Origin: JAUZQZ01 sp964492105
GTDB taxonomy: Bacteria; Pseudomonadota; Zetaproteobacteria; Mariprofundales; Mariprofundaceae
Length of the DNA stretch: 15,190 bases
Assembly (NCBI GenBank): GCA_964492105.1
Contig: CAZBJB010000035.1
Coordinates: forward strand, 1 to 15,190
Direction: 5' to 3'
Below, piece by piece: positions 7,218 through 14,305 of the stretch. Every line of letters starts with the position of its first letter. Positions within the stretch are counted from its first letter, which is position 1. The notes under the pieces are model-generated. The model had not been told where the DNA came from and did no database searches. It saw only the letters and a list, made by a program, of their open reading frames with translations. The position numbers were made by a program, and so were the translations under genes.

Positions 7218-7370
7218 GCTCGCATCATGGCTCAGGCACAGTTAAGGTCAAGGCCCTTGCACCCCATGTATCTTTACGGCCGGATTCGGGCATCCGCGCC
7301 AACGCCGCCAAGGGACAAAAAACGGGCATGCTGAGTTGTTACAATCGTGCAGGCTAAAACCGCTCCACCC

Positions 7371-7379
7371 TGTTATAAT
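7371..7379 (+). promoter_or_regulatory. Extended -10 promoter of tRNA-Thr
   Basis: TGTTATAAT is a perfect extended -10 (TGnTATAAT) ending 21 nt before the tRNA. The following GTGCGCCGAC is GC-rich, the discriminator type seen at stringently controlled stable-RNA promoters. No good -35 is visible at 16-18 nt. Confidence 0.6.
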
Positions 7380-7400
7380 GTGCGCCGACTTACAGGAAGC

Positions 7401-7476
7401 GCCGATGTAGCTCAGCTGGTAGAGCAGCTCACTCGTAATGAGCAGGTCGTCCGTTCGACTCGGATCATCGGCTCCA
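7401..7476 (+). tRNA. tRNA-Thr (anticodon CGT)
   Basis: A full cloverleaf folds: acceptor GCCGATG/CATCGGC, D arm GCTC...GAGC with GG in the loop, anticodon stem GCTCA/TGAGC with loop CTCGTAA (anticodon CGT, reading ACG), T arm GTCCG-TTCGACT-CGGAT, discriminator T and encoded CCA at 7474-7476. Position 8 is T, the U that ThiI converts to 4-thiouridine. A tyrosine-recombinase remnant lies directly 3', consistent with past use as an integration site. Confidence 0.96.
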
Positions 7477-7619
7477 TATAAAGTCCTGGGGTTCACTATA
7501 GTCAAGCAGGCCACCAGGACGGCGGATCTTGAAAAGAAGGTGAGTTACCATACCTTTCGCCACTCATTTGCCGGACAGGGGTTACGACGTCCGAACGGTG
7601 CAGGAGTTGCCTGGTCATG
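7477..7619 (+). pseudogene. Tyrosine recombinase (phage/integron-type integrase) C-terminal remnant
   Basis: From 7501 the frame reads VKQATRTADLEKK then VSYHTFRHSFA, the HxxR catalytic box of tyrosine recombinases. After a frameshift with loss of a few codons (usual THLLE), the next frame from 7574 reads DRGYDVRTVQELPGHAKD, the conserved (E/D)xGYD(I/V)RTVQELLGH box. Upstream catalytic Arg and downstream Tyr are missing. The remnant follows the tRNA-Thr 3' end and overlaps the thiI start codon. Confidence 0.85.
7601..7619 (+). promoter_or_regulatory. thiI ribosome-binding site and start codon within integrase-derived sequence
   Basis: CAGGAG at 7601-7606, the QE codons of the integrase VQEL box, is 10 nt before the thiI ATG (7617). 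The ATG itself spans the H-A codons of the GHA motif (CAT-GCC). No other Shine-Dalgarno is present. Confidence 0.5.
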
Positions 7620-8771
7620 CCAAAGATCCTTTTTCATTTCGGGGAACTGTCACTTAAGGGCAAGAACCGCTGTACATTCGAGCGCCAGATGGCGCGTAAT
7701 ATCAAACGGGTCATTAAACCGGTTCTGAAGCCCGCCGGATTCCATTGTGAGCATGGGCGCATGCTGGCCGATGTGGAAGATATTCCCGATGGCTTGCTGG
7801 ATCATCTGGCGTTGATTCCCGGCATCCGCAATTTCTCCGTAGCGCACGAAACCGAACTTTCACTGGAAGCCATACAGCAAACCGCCAAACAGGCAGTGCT
7901 TGCGGCCTATGGCGAAGATGTGAGCGGCAGGCCATTCCGCGTTACCGCCAGGCGCGGCAACAAGCAGTTTCCGATCACTTCCCCCAAATTGAATTTTGAG
8001 GTTGGCGGCTACCTTAAGACCCAGCTGGATATGGCCGTCAATCTCGATCATCCGGACATCGATGTGCGTATCGAAATCGGTCGTGGCGCCGCCTACATCT
8101 ACACGCGCAAGATTGCCGGAATCGGCGGTTTGCCGGTGGGTAGCTCGGGCCGTGGCGTGGCGATGTTTTCCGGCGGTATTGATTCGCCGGTCGCGGCGTA
8201 CACAATGATGAAGCGCGGCATGAGCGTGATACTGGTGCATTGTTACAACAGCAGCATTAACCGTGATTTCGCCAAGATCCATGATTTGGCACGCCAACTT
8301 TCCCGTTATCAGGGGCGCGTAGAACTGTTTCTTGTTGATCTGGAGGAATTTCAACGGCATGCCATTGCAAAGGTTCCGGCAGACTACCGCATGATTATCT
8401 ATAAGCGGCAGATGATCCGCGAATCGGTGAAAATCGCTATTAAAATGCATGCGCAGGCATTGGTCACCGGTGATTCGCTGGGCCAGGTGGCAAGCCAGAC
8501 GCTGGCCAATATCCAGGCCATTTACGATGCTGCCGATTTGCCGCTTCTTTCGCCGCTGATTGGCTTCGACAAGGAGGACATCATCCGGCTTGCCCGTCGG
8601 ATCGGCACTTTCGACATCTCTATCGAGGAATACTGCGACATCTGTTCTTTCCTCATCGCCAAACATCCGCAAACGCGCGGCAAACGCAGCACCGTGGCGC
8701 AGCTGGAAGCACAACTGCCCATTGCCGCATTGACCAGTCCGGTCAGAACCCTCACGTTTGACGGAGGGTAA
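7617..8771 (+). CDS. thiI: tRNA 4-thiouridine synthase ThiI, short form without rhodanese domain
   Basis: ThiI adenylates U8 of tRNA and transfers sulfur to it; in some bacteria it also feeds thiamin thiazole synthesis. The 384-aa product starts with a ferredoxin-like region (ILFHFGELSLKGKNR), then a THUMP domain (about 60-165) and a PP-loop ATPase with SGGIDSPVA at 185-193. A CDIC motif (C340, C343) is followed by KHPQTRGKR. It ends about 100 residues before the E. coli protein, so the rhodanese domain and its catalytic cysteine are absent; short ThiI of this type, as in Bacillus, takes sulfur from a dedicated cysteine desulfurase. The start codon lies in an integrase remnant, and no terminator separates it from tRNA-Thr, so read-through is possible. 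Confidence 0.93.
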   Translation: MPKILFHFGELSLKGKNRCTFERQMARNIKRVIKPVLKPAGFHCEHGRMLADVEDIPDGLLDHLALIPGIRNFSVAHETELSLEAIQQTAKQAVLAAYGEDVSGRPFRVTARRGNKQFPITSPKLNFEVGGYLKTQLDMAVNLDHPDIDVRIEIGRGAAYIYTRKIAGIGGLPVGSSGRGVAMFSGGIDSPVAAYTMMKRGMSVILVHCYNSSINRDFAKIHDLARQLSRYQGRVELFLVDLEEFQRHAIAKVPADYRMIIYKRQMIRESVKIAIKMHAQALVTGDSLGQVASQTLANIQAIYDAADLPLLSPLIGFDKEDIIRLARRIGTFDISIEEYCDICSFLIAKHPQTRGKRSTVAQLEAQLPIAALTSPVRTLTFDGG

Positions 8772-8946
8772 CGCGTCGAAAAAACAGAAGCTGAATGACA
8801 TTGAATGATAACCCCAAAACCTACCGGCACACGCTATTGATCCTTTTGCATTCATGCTGTTCTTGATCCTTCCAACCAGCCGAATAGCCGCCATTCCCGA
8901 TTGGACAGCAGGACGCTAGAGTTCATCCGGTGAAACGGGGATAGCC

Positions 8947-10338
8947 ATGGCGCAGGATACACTCTGGGGCGGGCGTTTTGATGCGCCCACCGACAAATTC
9001 GTGGAAGAATTCAATGCATCCATTGACGTGGACGCACGTATGTATCGTGAAGATATTTCCGTATCGCGCGCACATGCCAACATGCTGGGAAGGCAAGGCA
9101 TACTTTCCGATAGTGATGTGAAACAAATCCTGCAAGGCCTGGACGACATCGAAGCGGCACGTGAACGCGGCGAGGCGCGGTTCTCCGTGGCGCTCGAAGA
9201 TGTACATATGAACATTGAATCCATGTTGGCGGAAAGGATTGGCGATGCGGGGAAACGCTTGCACACCGCACGCAGCCGCAACGATCAGGTGACAACAGAT
9301 ACGCGACTGTATTTACGTCGCCGGGTGGATGAAGTGCTGGGTCGTGTTCATGCCTTGCAACGCGTGCTGGTGGATTTGGCGGAGGAACATGCGGAAACGA
9401 TTATACCGGGATTCACCCATTTGCAAACGGCGCAGCCGGTGACCTTCGGCCATCATCTGCTGGCCTATGTGGAAATGCTGGATCGCGATGCCGGGCGTTT
9501 ACTGGATGCGCGGCGCCGTATGAATCAATGCCCGCTTGGCGCGGCGGCGCTGGCGGGCACGACATTTCCGATTGATCGTCATTTTACAGCGGTGGAACTG
9601 GGCTTTACCGGCCCGTGCCGCAACTCGCTGGATGCGGTATCCGACCGCGATTTTGTCATGGAACTACTTTCAGCCTGTTCAATTTGTGCCGTACATCTTT
9701 CACGATTCTCCGAGGAGATCATCCTGTGGATGAGCGCCCAGTTCCATTTTATTGAGCTTCCCGATGCCTTTTGCACCGGATCCTCCATCATGCCACAGAA
9801 AAAGAATCCGGACATGCCGGAACTGGTGCGCGGCAAGACCGGTCGTATTATTGGCGGACTGGTTGCGATGTTATGTACGATGAAATCACTGCCACTGGCT
9901 TACAACAAGGATATGCAGGAAGATAAATTCGTGGTATTCGATACCTTTGATCAACTGGAAGGAAGTTTACGTGTCTTCACCGATATGCTTCCGGGCATGG
10001 TCGTGAACAAAGAGGCTATGCGCCATGCGGCGACCTCGGGATTTTCTACCGCTACCGATTTGGCCGATACCTTGGTGCGGGCGGATGTGCCATTCCGTGA
10101 GGCGCATGCGATTGTCGGCCAGGCGGTCGCGTATTGTATTAACGCGAGCATCCAGCTCCATGCAATGGATGCAGCCGCCTGTGCCGCCATTGATGCGCGC
10201 CTGACGGCAAGTATGGTTCGCGCCCTGTCGGTGGAAGCCTGCGTGGCCGCCCGCAATCACGTGGGGGGAACCGCCCCCGCACAAGTGCGTGAACAGTGTG
10301 CACAATGGAAGAAACAACTGGAGAGTGCTGATGCGTAA
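8947..10338 (+). CDS. argH: Argininosuccinate lyase
   Basis: ArgH splits argininosuccinate into arginine and fumarate, the last step of arginine synthesis; the enzyme is a cytosolic tetramer. At 463 aa it has the family length. The start MAQDTLWGGRFDAPTD is typical. The HTARSRNDQV motif, the TAQPVTFGHHLLA segment with the general-acid His, and the fumarase/lyase signature G278-SSIMPQKKNPD, whose flexible loop carries a catalytic serine, are all intact. GGGGA-like sequence (GGGGATAG) precedes the ATG. A 175-nt spacer separates it from thiI, so it may have its own promoter, though I see no strong boxes. It opens a compact cluster: the next gene starts inside its last codons. Confidence 0.97.
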   Translation: MAQDTLWGGRFDAPTDKFVEEFNASIDVDARMYREDISVSRAHANMLGRQGILSDSDVKQILQGLDDIEAARERGEARFSVALEDVHMNIESMLAERIGDAGKRLHTARSRNDQVTTDTRLYLRRRVDEVLGRVHALQRVLVDLAEEHAETIIPGFTHLQTAQPVTFGHHLLAYVEMLDRDAGRLLDARRRMNQCPLGAAALAGTTFPIDRHFTAVELGFTGPCRNSLDAVSDRDFVMELLSACSICAVHLSRFSEEIILWMSAQFHFIELPDAFCTGSSIMPQKKNPDMPELVRGKTGRIIGGLVAMLCTMKSLPLAYNKDMQEDKFVVFDTFDQLEGSLRVFTDMLPGMVVNKEAMRHAATSGFSTATDLADTLVRADVPFREAHAIVGQAVAYCINASIQLHAMDAAACAAIDARLTASMVRALSVEACVAARNHVGGTAPAQVREQCAQWKKQLESADA

Positions 10339-10759
10339 AACTTTTGTTTTGCTGATCATGACGGGTATTTTAACCGGGTTTTCCGGGCTCACTGCGTGCG
10401 GACGCAAGGAAATGCCCCAGGTAGATACCGATAAGCCGCCGCATATTGAGGGATTAAAGCATGATATGGCTGGCAACAGCCTGCGTTTGACCTTTGTCTT
10501 GAACGGAGGCACGGGGCCCGTCGGCTACCAGATTGACCGCGCGGAAATTGATCCACATTGCAATTGCCCGGCTTTCTGGCGACGTTTCTACGGACAGCCT
10601 GCTATTCGTGAACAAAAAGGGCAAGTACTTACGCACACGCTGAACCTGCAAACCTACAAAAGGGCATTCGCTTTCCGCATCCGCGCCGTGGATTCCCTCG
10701 GCAATCTTGGCGCATGGAGTACGCCTATCCGGGTGCGCGCCGAAAAGATGCTTGAATGA
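10331..10759 (+). CDS. Predicted lipoprotein, 142 aa, between argH and dapC
   Basis: The start ATGCGTAA overlaps the argH stop (8 nt shared), and the TGA overlaps the dapC ATG, so it is translated as part of the cluster. Residues 1-22 form a signal peptide (MRK, then a hydrophobic stretch) ending in the lipobox L20-T-A-C23, predicting a lipid-anchored envelope protein. The mature part (GRKEMPQVD... then about 35-140) has a beta-rich pattern with alternating hydrophobics, a C-x-C pair at HCNCPAF, and a fibronectin-like ending (FAFRIRAVDSLGNLGAWSTP). In many proteobacteria a small LptM/YifL-type lipoprotein sits between argH and lysA; this is longer and I cannot show homology. Function unknown. 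Confidence 0.82.
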   Translation: MRKTFVLLIMTGILTGFSGLTACGRKEMPQVDTDKPPHIEGLKHDMAGNSLRLTFVLNGGTGPVGYQIDRAEIDPHCNCPAFWRRFYGQPAIREQKGQVLTHTLNLQTYKRAFAFRIRAVDSLGNLGAWSTPIRVRAEKMLE

Positions 10760-11940
10760 AGCACGCGCAGCCGCGTCTGGATCGTTTGGGCGCCTATCCG
10801 TTTGAGCGGTTGCAATCCCTGCTTGCGGATGTGCAGTCGAATCAGGATTTACCGCATATCAATGCCGGAGTGGGCGAGCCCGGATTGCCATTGCCCTGTT
10901 TCGTGCGGGAAACGCTGGATGCGCATATAAGCGGCTTTTCCGGATACCCGCCAAGCCGCGGCATGCCGGCGTTGCGTAAGACCATCAGCGAATGGCTGAT
11001 GCGGCGGTACGATCTTTCATTCGTTGATCCCGAGCGTCAGGTGCTAACCGCCAACGGCACGCGCGAGGCGCTGTTCACCGTGGCGCATGCACTGGTTAAC
11101 CCTGATTTCCATCCGAAACCCTTTGTTCTGATGCCTAATCCGATGTATCAGATTTATCCGGGCGCGGCGGTCATGGCTGGTTCGGAACCGTATTTCATGC
11201 CATGTACGCGGGACAACGGTTTTGCCCCGGATATGGATGCCGTGGCGGAAACAGCGTGGTGGCGCACGGCATTTGTTTACGTATGTTCACCATCCAATCC
11301 GACCGGCTGGGTCGCGGATGCGGCCTGGTATGTCCACCTGCTGGAACTGGCGGACGAACATGACTTTTATGTGGTGTCCGATGAGTGTTACTCAGAGATT
11401 TATCCGGACACGCCGCCCGTCGGGCTACTCGGGGTGTGCCAGCTATCAGGGCGAACGGATTTTTTTCGGTGCCTGGTCATGAATTCGCTGTCCAAGCGCT
11501 CGGCGCTGCCAGGTATGCGGTCGGGATTTATCGCGGGTGATGCAAGGCTCATAAGCCGTTTTGCCAGGTTACGCAGCTACACCGGTTCGGCTACGCCGTT
11601 GCCATTGCAACATGTCGCTGTCGCCGCATGGTCGGACGAAACGCATGTAGAACAGTACCGGCATACCTATCGTCAGAGCCTGGAGATCTTTTTTAACACT
11701 TACGGGGCGGGTGAACCGCCTGCCGGTTCGTTCTTTGTCTGGTTGCCGGTAGATGATGGTGAACGGTTCGCGGCAGCGGCTTTCGAGCAGCAGGCGGTGA
11801 CCGTACTGCCCGGAGCCTACCTTTCCGTCGAGGACGCGCATGGCTGCAATCCGGGTTCCGGTTTTATTCGCGCTGCCCTTGTGGATGGGCCGGATCAGGC
11901 CGCCGAACTTGCACGACGATTGAAAAGCGTCAGGGTTTAG
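10756..11940 (+). CDS. dapC: N-succinyldiaminopimelate aminotransferase, class I/II PLP-dependent
   Basis: DapC transaminates N-succinyl-2-amino-6-ketopimelate with glutamate in the succinylase branch of lysine/peptidoglycan DAP synthesis. The 394-aa product has fold-type I residues: N181 (SPSNPTG), D209 and Y212 (SDECYSEIY), and the Schiff-base K247 (NSLSKRSALPGMRSG). The N-terminus (RLDRLGAYPFERLQSLLADV, then INAGVGEPGLPLP, and FSGYPPSRGMPALR) is characteristic of the proteobacterial DapC type rather than AspC or ArgD. The ATG overlaps the lipoprotein stop (ATGA). dapD lies 1.5 kb downstream. A MITE is inserted directly at its stop codon, so transcription into the downstream genes now passes through the element. 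Confidence 0.9.
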   Translation: MKHAQPRLDRLGAYPFERLQSLLADVQSNQDLPHINAGVGEPGLPLPCFVRETLDAHISGFSGYPPSRGMPALRKTISEWLMRRYDLSFVDPERQVLTANGTREALFTVAHALVNPDFHPKPFVLMPNPMYQIYPGAAVMAGSEPYFMPCTRDNGFAPDMDAVAETAWWRTAFVYVCSPSNPTGWVADAAWYVHLLELADEHDFYVVSDECYSEIYPDTPPVGLLGVCQLSGRTDFFRCLVMNSLSKRSALPGMRSGFIAGDARLISRFARLRSYTGSATPLPLQHVAVAAWSDETHVEQYRHTYRQSLEIFFNTYGAGEPPAGSFFVWLPVDDGERFAAAAFEQQAVTVLPGAYLSVEDAHGCNPGSGFIRAALVDGPDQAAELARRLKSVRV

Positions 11941-12101
11941 CCTGAACTATTCATAAATCGCCGTGATGATTGCGCAGGGCCTTTGTTCGCAACGGATTGC
12001 CGAGGAAGGAGGCCGTAACCATGCGTCCGGACGACTGATGAGGGATTCGGTACGGACAAAGGAACAAGCAAGGGCATGGCAGAATTTATGAATAGTTCAG
12101 G
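11941..12101. mobile_element. 161-bp MITE with perfect 18-bp terminal inverted repeats and TTAG target duplication
   Basis: CCTGAACTATTCATAAAT (11941-11958) is the exact reverse complement of ATTTATGAATAGTTCAGG (12084-12101). TTAG occurs directly outside both ends (11937-11940 and 12102-12105), as expected for a 4-bp target duplication; the left copy contains the dapC stop codon. A second, imperfect internal inverted repeat pairs CCTTTGTTCGCAACG (11980 on) with CGGTACGGACAAAGG. It carries no ORF of note, so movement would need a transposase supplied in trans. A diverged relative lies at 4569-4733. Confidence 0.85.
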
Positions 12102-12217
12102 TTAGCAGTGCTGACGGATGCCTGATCCAGGCTTCGTTGCGGACGAAGGAATAAGCCATGGGCGCGGCGGCATTTGTGTGTAAAGGGCGGGACTAGTCAG
12201 AGCATGAGGAGAAATAT
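12102..12217. other. Spacer with two adjacent perfect hairpins before the decarboxylase gene
   Basis: GCCTG-ATC-CAGGC (12120-12132) runs into CTTCGT-TGCGG-ACGAAG (12132-12148). The stretch GCGGACGAAGGAATAAGC resembles the MITE 3' portion TACGGACAAAGGAACAAGC (15 of 19), so this may be an older, partial copy beside the newer one. No lysine riboswitch pattern is seen. Confidence 0.45.
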
Positions 12218-13423
12218 TTGGTCATTCCGGATCATGTCGAAGTAAAAATCCGAATGCTGGCCGCCAGTAGCGGTACGCTGGACTGCTATATCTACGACAC
12301 TTCGGCCATGCGTGAAAAGATTACACAACTGGCGCGGATGATGCCACCGGACGTGGAGATTTTTTATGCCATGAAAGCCAATCCGCATCCGGCATTTCTT
12401 ACCGCGGCGCATGAAGGTGGCGTAAAGGGCATTGAAATCGCCAGTCTGGGAGAGGCTGAGAAGGCGGTTGCTGCGGGTTTTTCCCCGGCGCAGCTTATTT
12501 ATACAGGCCCTGGCAAGTCACCGGAGGAATTACGCTGGAGCGTAAAACACGGTATACGCACGGTTCATATCGAATCGCTGATCGAGGCGCATCGTCTTGA
12601 TGCGATGTGTGCCGAACTGGATCACACACAGGATGTGCTGCTTCGTATCAACGCAAATTTTGATATTCATGAGGCGCAAACGGCGTTTTCCGGAGGCTCA
12701 AAAAAATTCGGCGTTGATGAAGAGAAACTGGATGCCGTGCTGCCCCGAATCCTGGCGTTGCCCCACTTGAATTTTCGTGGCCTGCATGTCTATGCCGCAT
12801 CCGGTGTGCTCCATGTCGGTAATCTGCTCAGGAACTGTGAACTGGTGTTTAACATGGCGAAGAATATTGAGGTACAACATCCGGGCGTGGTCTGTGGCAT
12901 CATCGATTTCGGTGGTGGGTTTGGTGTCGATTATCTCGAAACGGGCCATGATTTCGATCCGCAAGCCTATGCCGATGGATTGAAGAAGCTGATTGATGAC
13001 CATGGTTTCACCGGGCGAACCTTTTTTCTGGAACTAGGTCGCTATCTGGCTGCGGATTCCGGATGGTTTTGTACCGAAATTCTCGACATCAAGGAAAGCC
13101 GTGGCAAAAAGCAGGTGATTTGCGCCGGTGGCACCAATCATTTTCGCCGTCCGGCAGCGCTGGCCATCAATCATCCGCTGGCCATTGTGCGCATGAATCA
13201 TCCGCGGTTATTTGACGATCAGGAGTCGGTATACAATGAGTCAGTATATTTCGGCGGGCCGCTGTGTACCGGCGCGGATAAACTGGCGGATGATGTGCCG
13301 GTGGCAGCCGCTGATATCGGCGATATTGCGGTCTTCGGCTATGCCGGCGCTTACGGTTTGAGTATGTCTAATATAGAGTTCCTGAGCCATGCGCGGCCCG
13401 GAGAAATATTGATCAATTCATGA
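12218..13423 (+). CDS. Fold-III PLP-dependent decarboxylase, LysA/BtrK-like (annotated type: diaminopimelate decarboxylase family)
   Basis: The 401-aa product starts at TTG 12218, preceded by GAGGAGA (12206-12212) at 5 nt; the first in-frame ATG (12254) has no RBS. Alanine-racemase-type barrel residues are present: Schiff-base K53 (FYAMKANPHP), the phosphate-binding DFGGGFG (230-236), ELGRYL (272-277), C350 in GGPLCTGAD and Y379 (GAYG). Several LysA hallmarks are altered: HxHxGSQ reads LHVYAASGV, EPGR reads ELGR, and CESxD reads CTGAD. These variants resemble BtrK/exosortase-associated and siderophore-type decarboxylases. Its position between dapC and dapD argues for DAP decarboxylation to lysine, but that is inferred. 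It is separated from dapC by a MITE and from dapD by 54 nt. Substrate unproven. Confidence 0.85.
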   Translation: MVIPDHVEVKIRMLAASSGTLDCYIYDTSAMREKITQLARMMPPDVEIFYAMKANPHPAFLTAAHEGGVKGIEIASLGEAEKAVAAGFSPAQLIYTGPGKSPEELRWSVKHGIRTVHIESLIEAHRLDAMCAELDHTQDVLLRINANFDIHEAQTAFSGGSKKFGVDEEKLDAVLPRILALPHLNFRGLHVYAASGVLHVGNLLRNCELVFNMAKNIEVQHPGVVCGIIDFGGGFGVDYLETGHDFDPQAYADGLKKLIDDHGFTGRTFFLELGRYLAADSGWFCTEILDIKESRGKKQVICAGGTNHFRRPAALAINHPLAIVRMNHPRLFDDQESVYNESVYFGGPLCTGADKLADDVPVAAADIGDIAVFGYAGAYGLSMSNIEFLSHARPGEILINS

Positions 13424-13477
13424 GCCCATCATCGCCAATACTTGCGTTTATTCATCAATATTTACAGGGAGATATAC

Positions 13478-14305
13478 ATGAACCATTTGCGGCAGGTGAT
13501 TGAAGAAGCCTGGAATAAACGGGATGCATGGCATCCCGGGAATAATAATGCAGATACGTTTCCCGGCAGTATCGAACAGGCGATCTCGCTGCTTGATGAT
13601 GGTGGCGTCCGCGTTGCCGAGAGGGATGATAACGGTCACTGGATCACCAATGCGTGGCTGAAAAAGGCTGTGCTACTCTACTTCAAGCTAAATGAAAACA
13701 AGGTGATCAATGGCGGCGTGTCCAATTATTATGACAAGGTGCCGCTGAAATTCGCCAATTGGGGGGAGGATATGTTCCGCGGTGGAGGGATGCGCGTTGT
13801 GCCGCCGGCAACAGTGCGTCGCGGCGCCTATATTGCACCCAGGGTAGTGCTGATGCCATCGTATGTGAATATTGGAGCTTATGTCGGTGAAGGGACGATG
13901 GTTGATACATGGGCGACGGTAGGATCCTGCGCCCAAATTGGAAGGAACGTACATCTGTCCGGTGGCGTTGGCATTGGCGGCGTACTCGAACCGTTGCAGG
14001 CGGTACCGACGATTATTGAGGATAACTGTTTTATCGGCGCCCGTTCCGAAATTGTCGAAGGGGTCATTGTGCGTGAGGGGTCGGTTATTTCGATGGGTGT
14101 ATATATTGGACAATCCACGCGTATTGTGAACCGTGAGACTGGCAAAATCTCTTATGGCGAGGTGCCGCCGTATTCGGTGGTCGTCTCCGGATCAATGCCC
14201 GGCAAATCGGGCGGCCCGAATCTGTACTGTGCGGTCATCGTCAAGCAGGTGGATGAAAAGACCCGTTCCAAAACGGCCATTACGGAATTATTACGTGAGG
14301 GCTAG
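13478..14305 (+). CDS. dapD: 2,3,4,5-tetrahydropyridine-2,6-dicarboxylate N-succinyltransferase
   Basis: DapD succinylates tetrahydrodipicolinate, committing it to the succinylase branch of DAP/lysine synthesis; DapC acts next. The ATG at 13478 is chosen over the upstream in-frame start because AGGGAGA sits at proper spacing and MNHLRQVIEEAWNKR matches DapD N-termini. It gives 275 aa, as in E. coli (274). The N-terminal helical domain is followed by a left-handed beta-helix (about 105-235) with hexapeptide repeats (VNIGAYVGEGTMVDTWATVG, AQIGRNVHLSGGVGIGG). GGVLEP and NCFIGARSEIVEG are family motifs. Its stop overlaps the end of the convergent minus-strand cytochrome frame. Confidence 0.96.
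   Translation: MNHLRQVIEEAWNKRDAWHPGNNNADTFPGSIEQAISLLDDGGVRVAERDDNGHWITNAWLKKAVLLYFKLNENKVINGGVSNYYDKVPLKFANWGEDMFRGGGMRVVPPATVRRGAYIAPRVVLMPSYVNIGAYVGEGTMVDTWATVGSCAQIGRNVHLSGGVGIGGVLEPLQAVPTIIEDNCFIGARSEIVEGVIVREGSVISMGVYIGQSTRIVNRETGKISYGEVPPYSVVVSGSMPGKSGGPNLYCAVIVKQVDEKTRSKTAITELLREG

Noticed and set aside
7860..8894. 344-residue open frame on the minus strand, antisense to thiI
   Set aside because: It lies opposite a clearly conserved gene, its composition is His- and Arg-rich with no recognisable motif, and it has no RBS. It is a shadow of thiI codon usage.
8772..8946. Possible promoter or small gene between thiI and argH
   Set aside because: TTGATCCTT occurs twice but no properly spaced -10 box stands out, and no short ORF has an RBS.
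13442..13477. Upstream start for dapD
   Set aside because: It adds MRLFINIYREIY, not a DapD N-terminus, and the good Shine-Dalgarno lies before the ATG at 13478.
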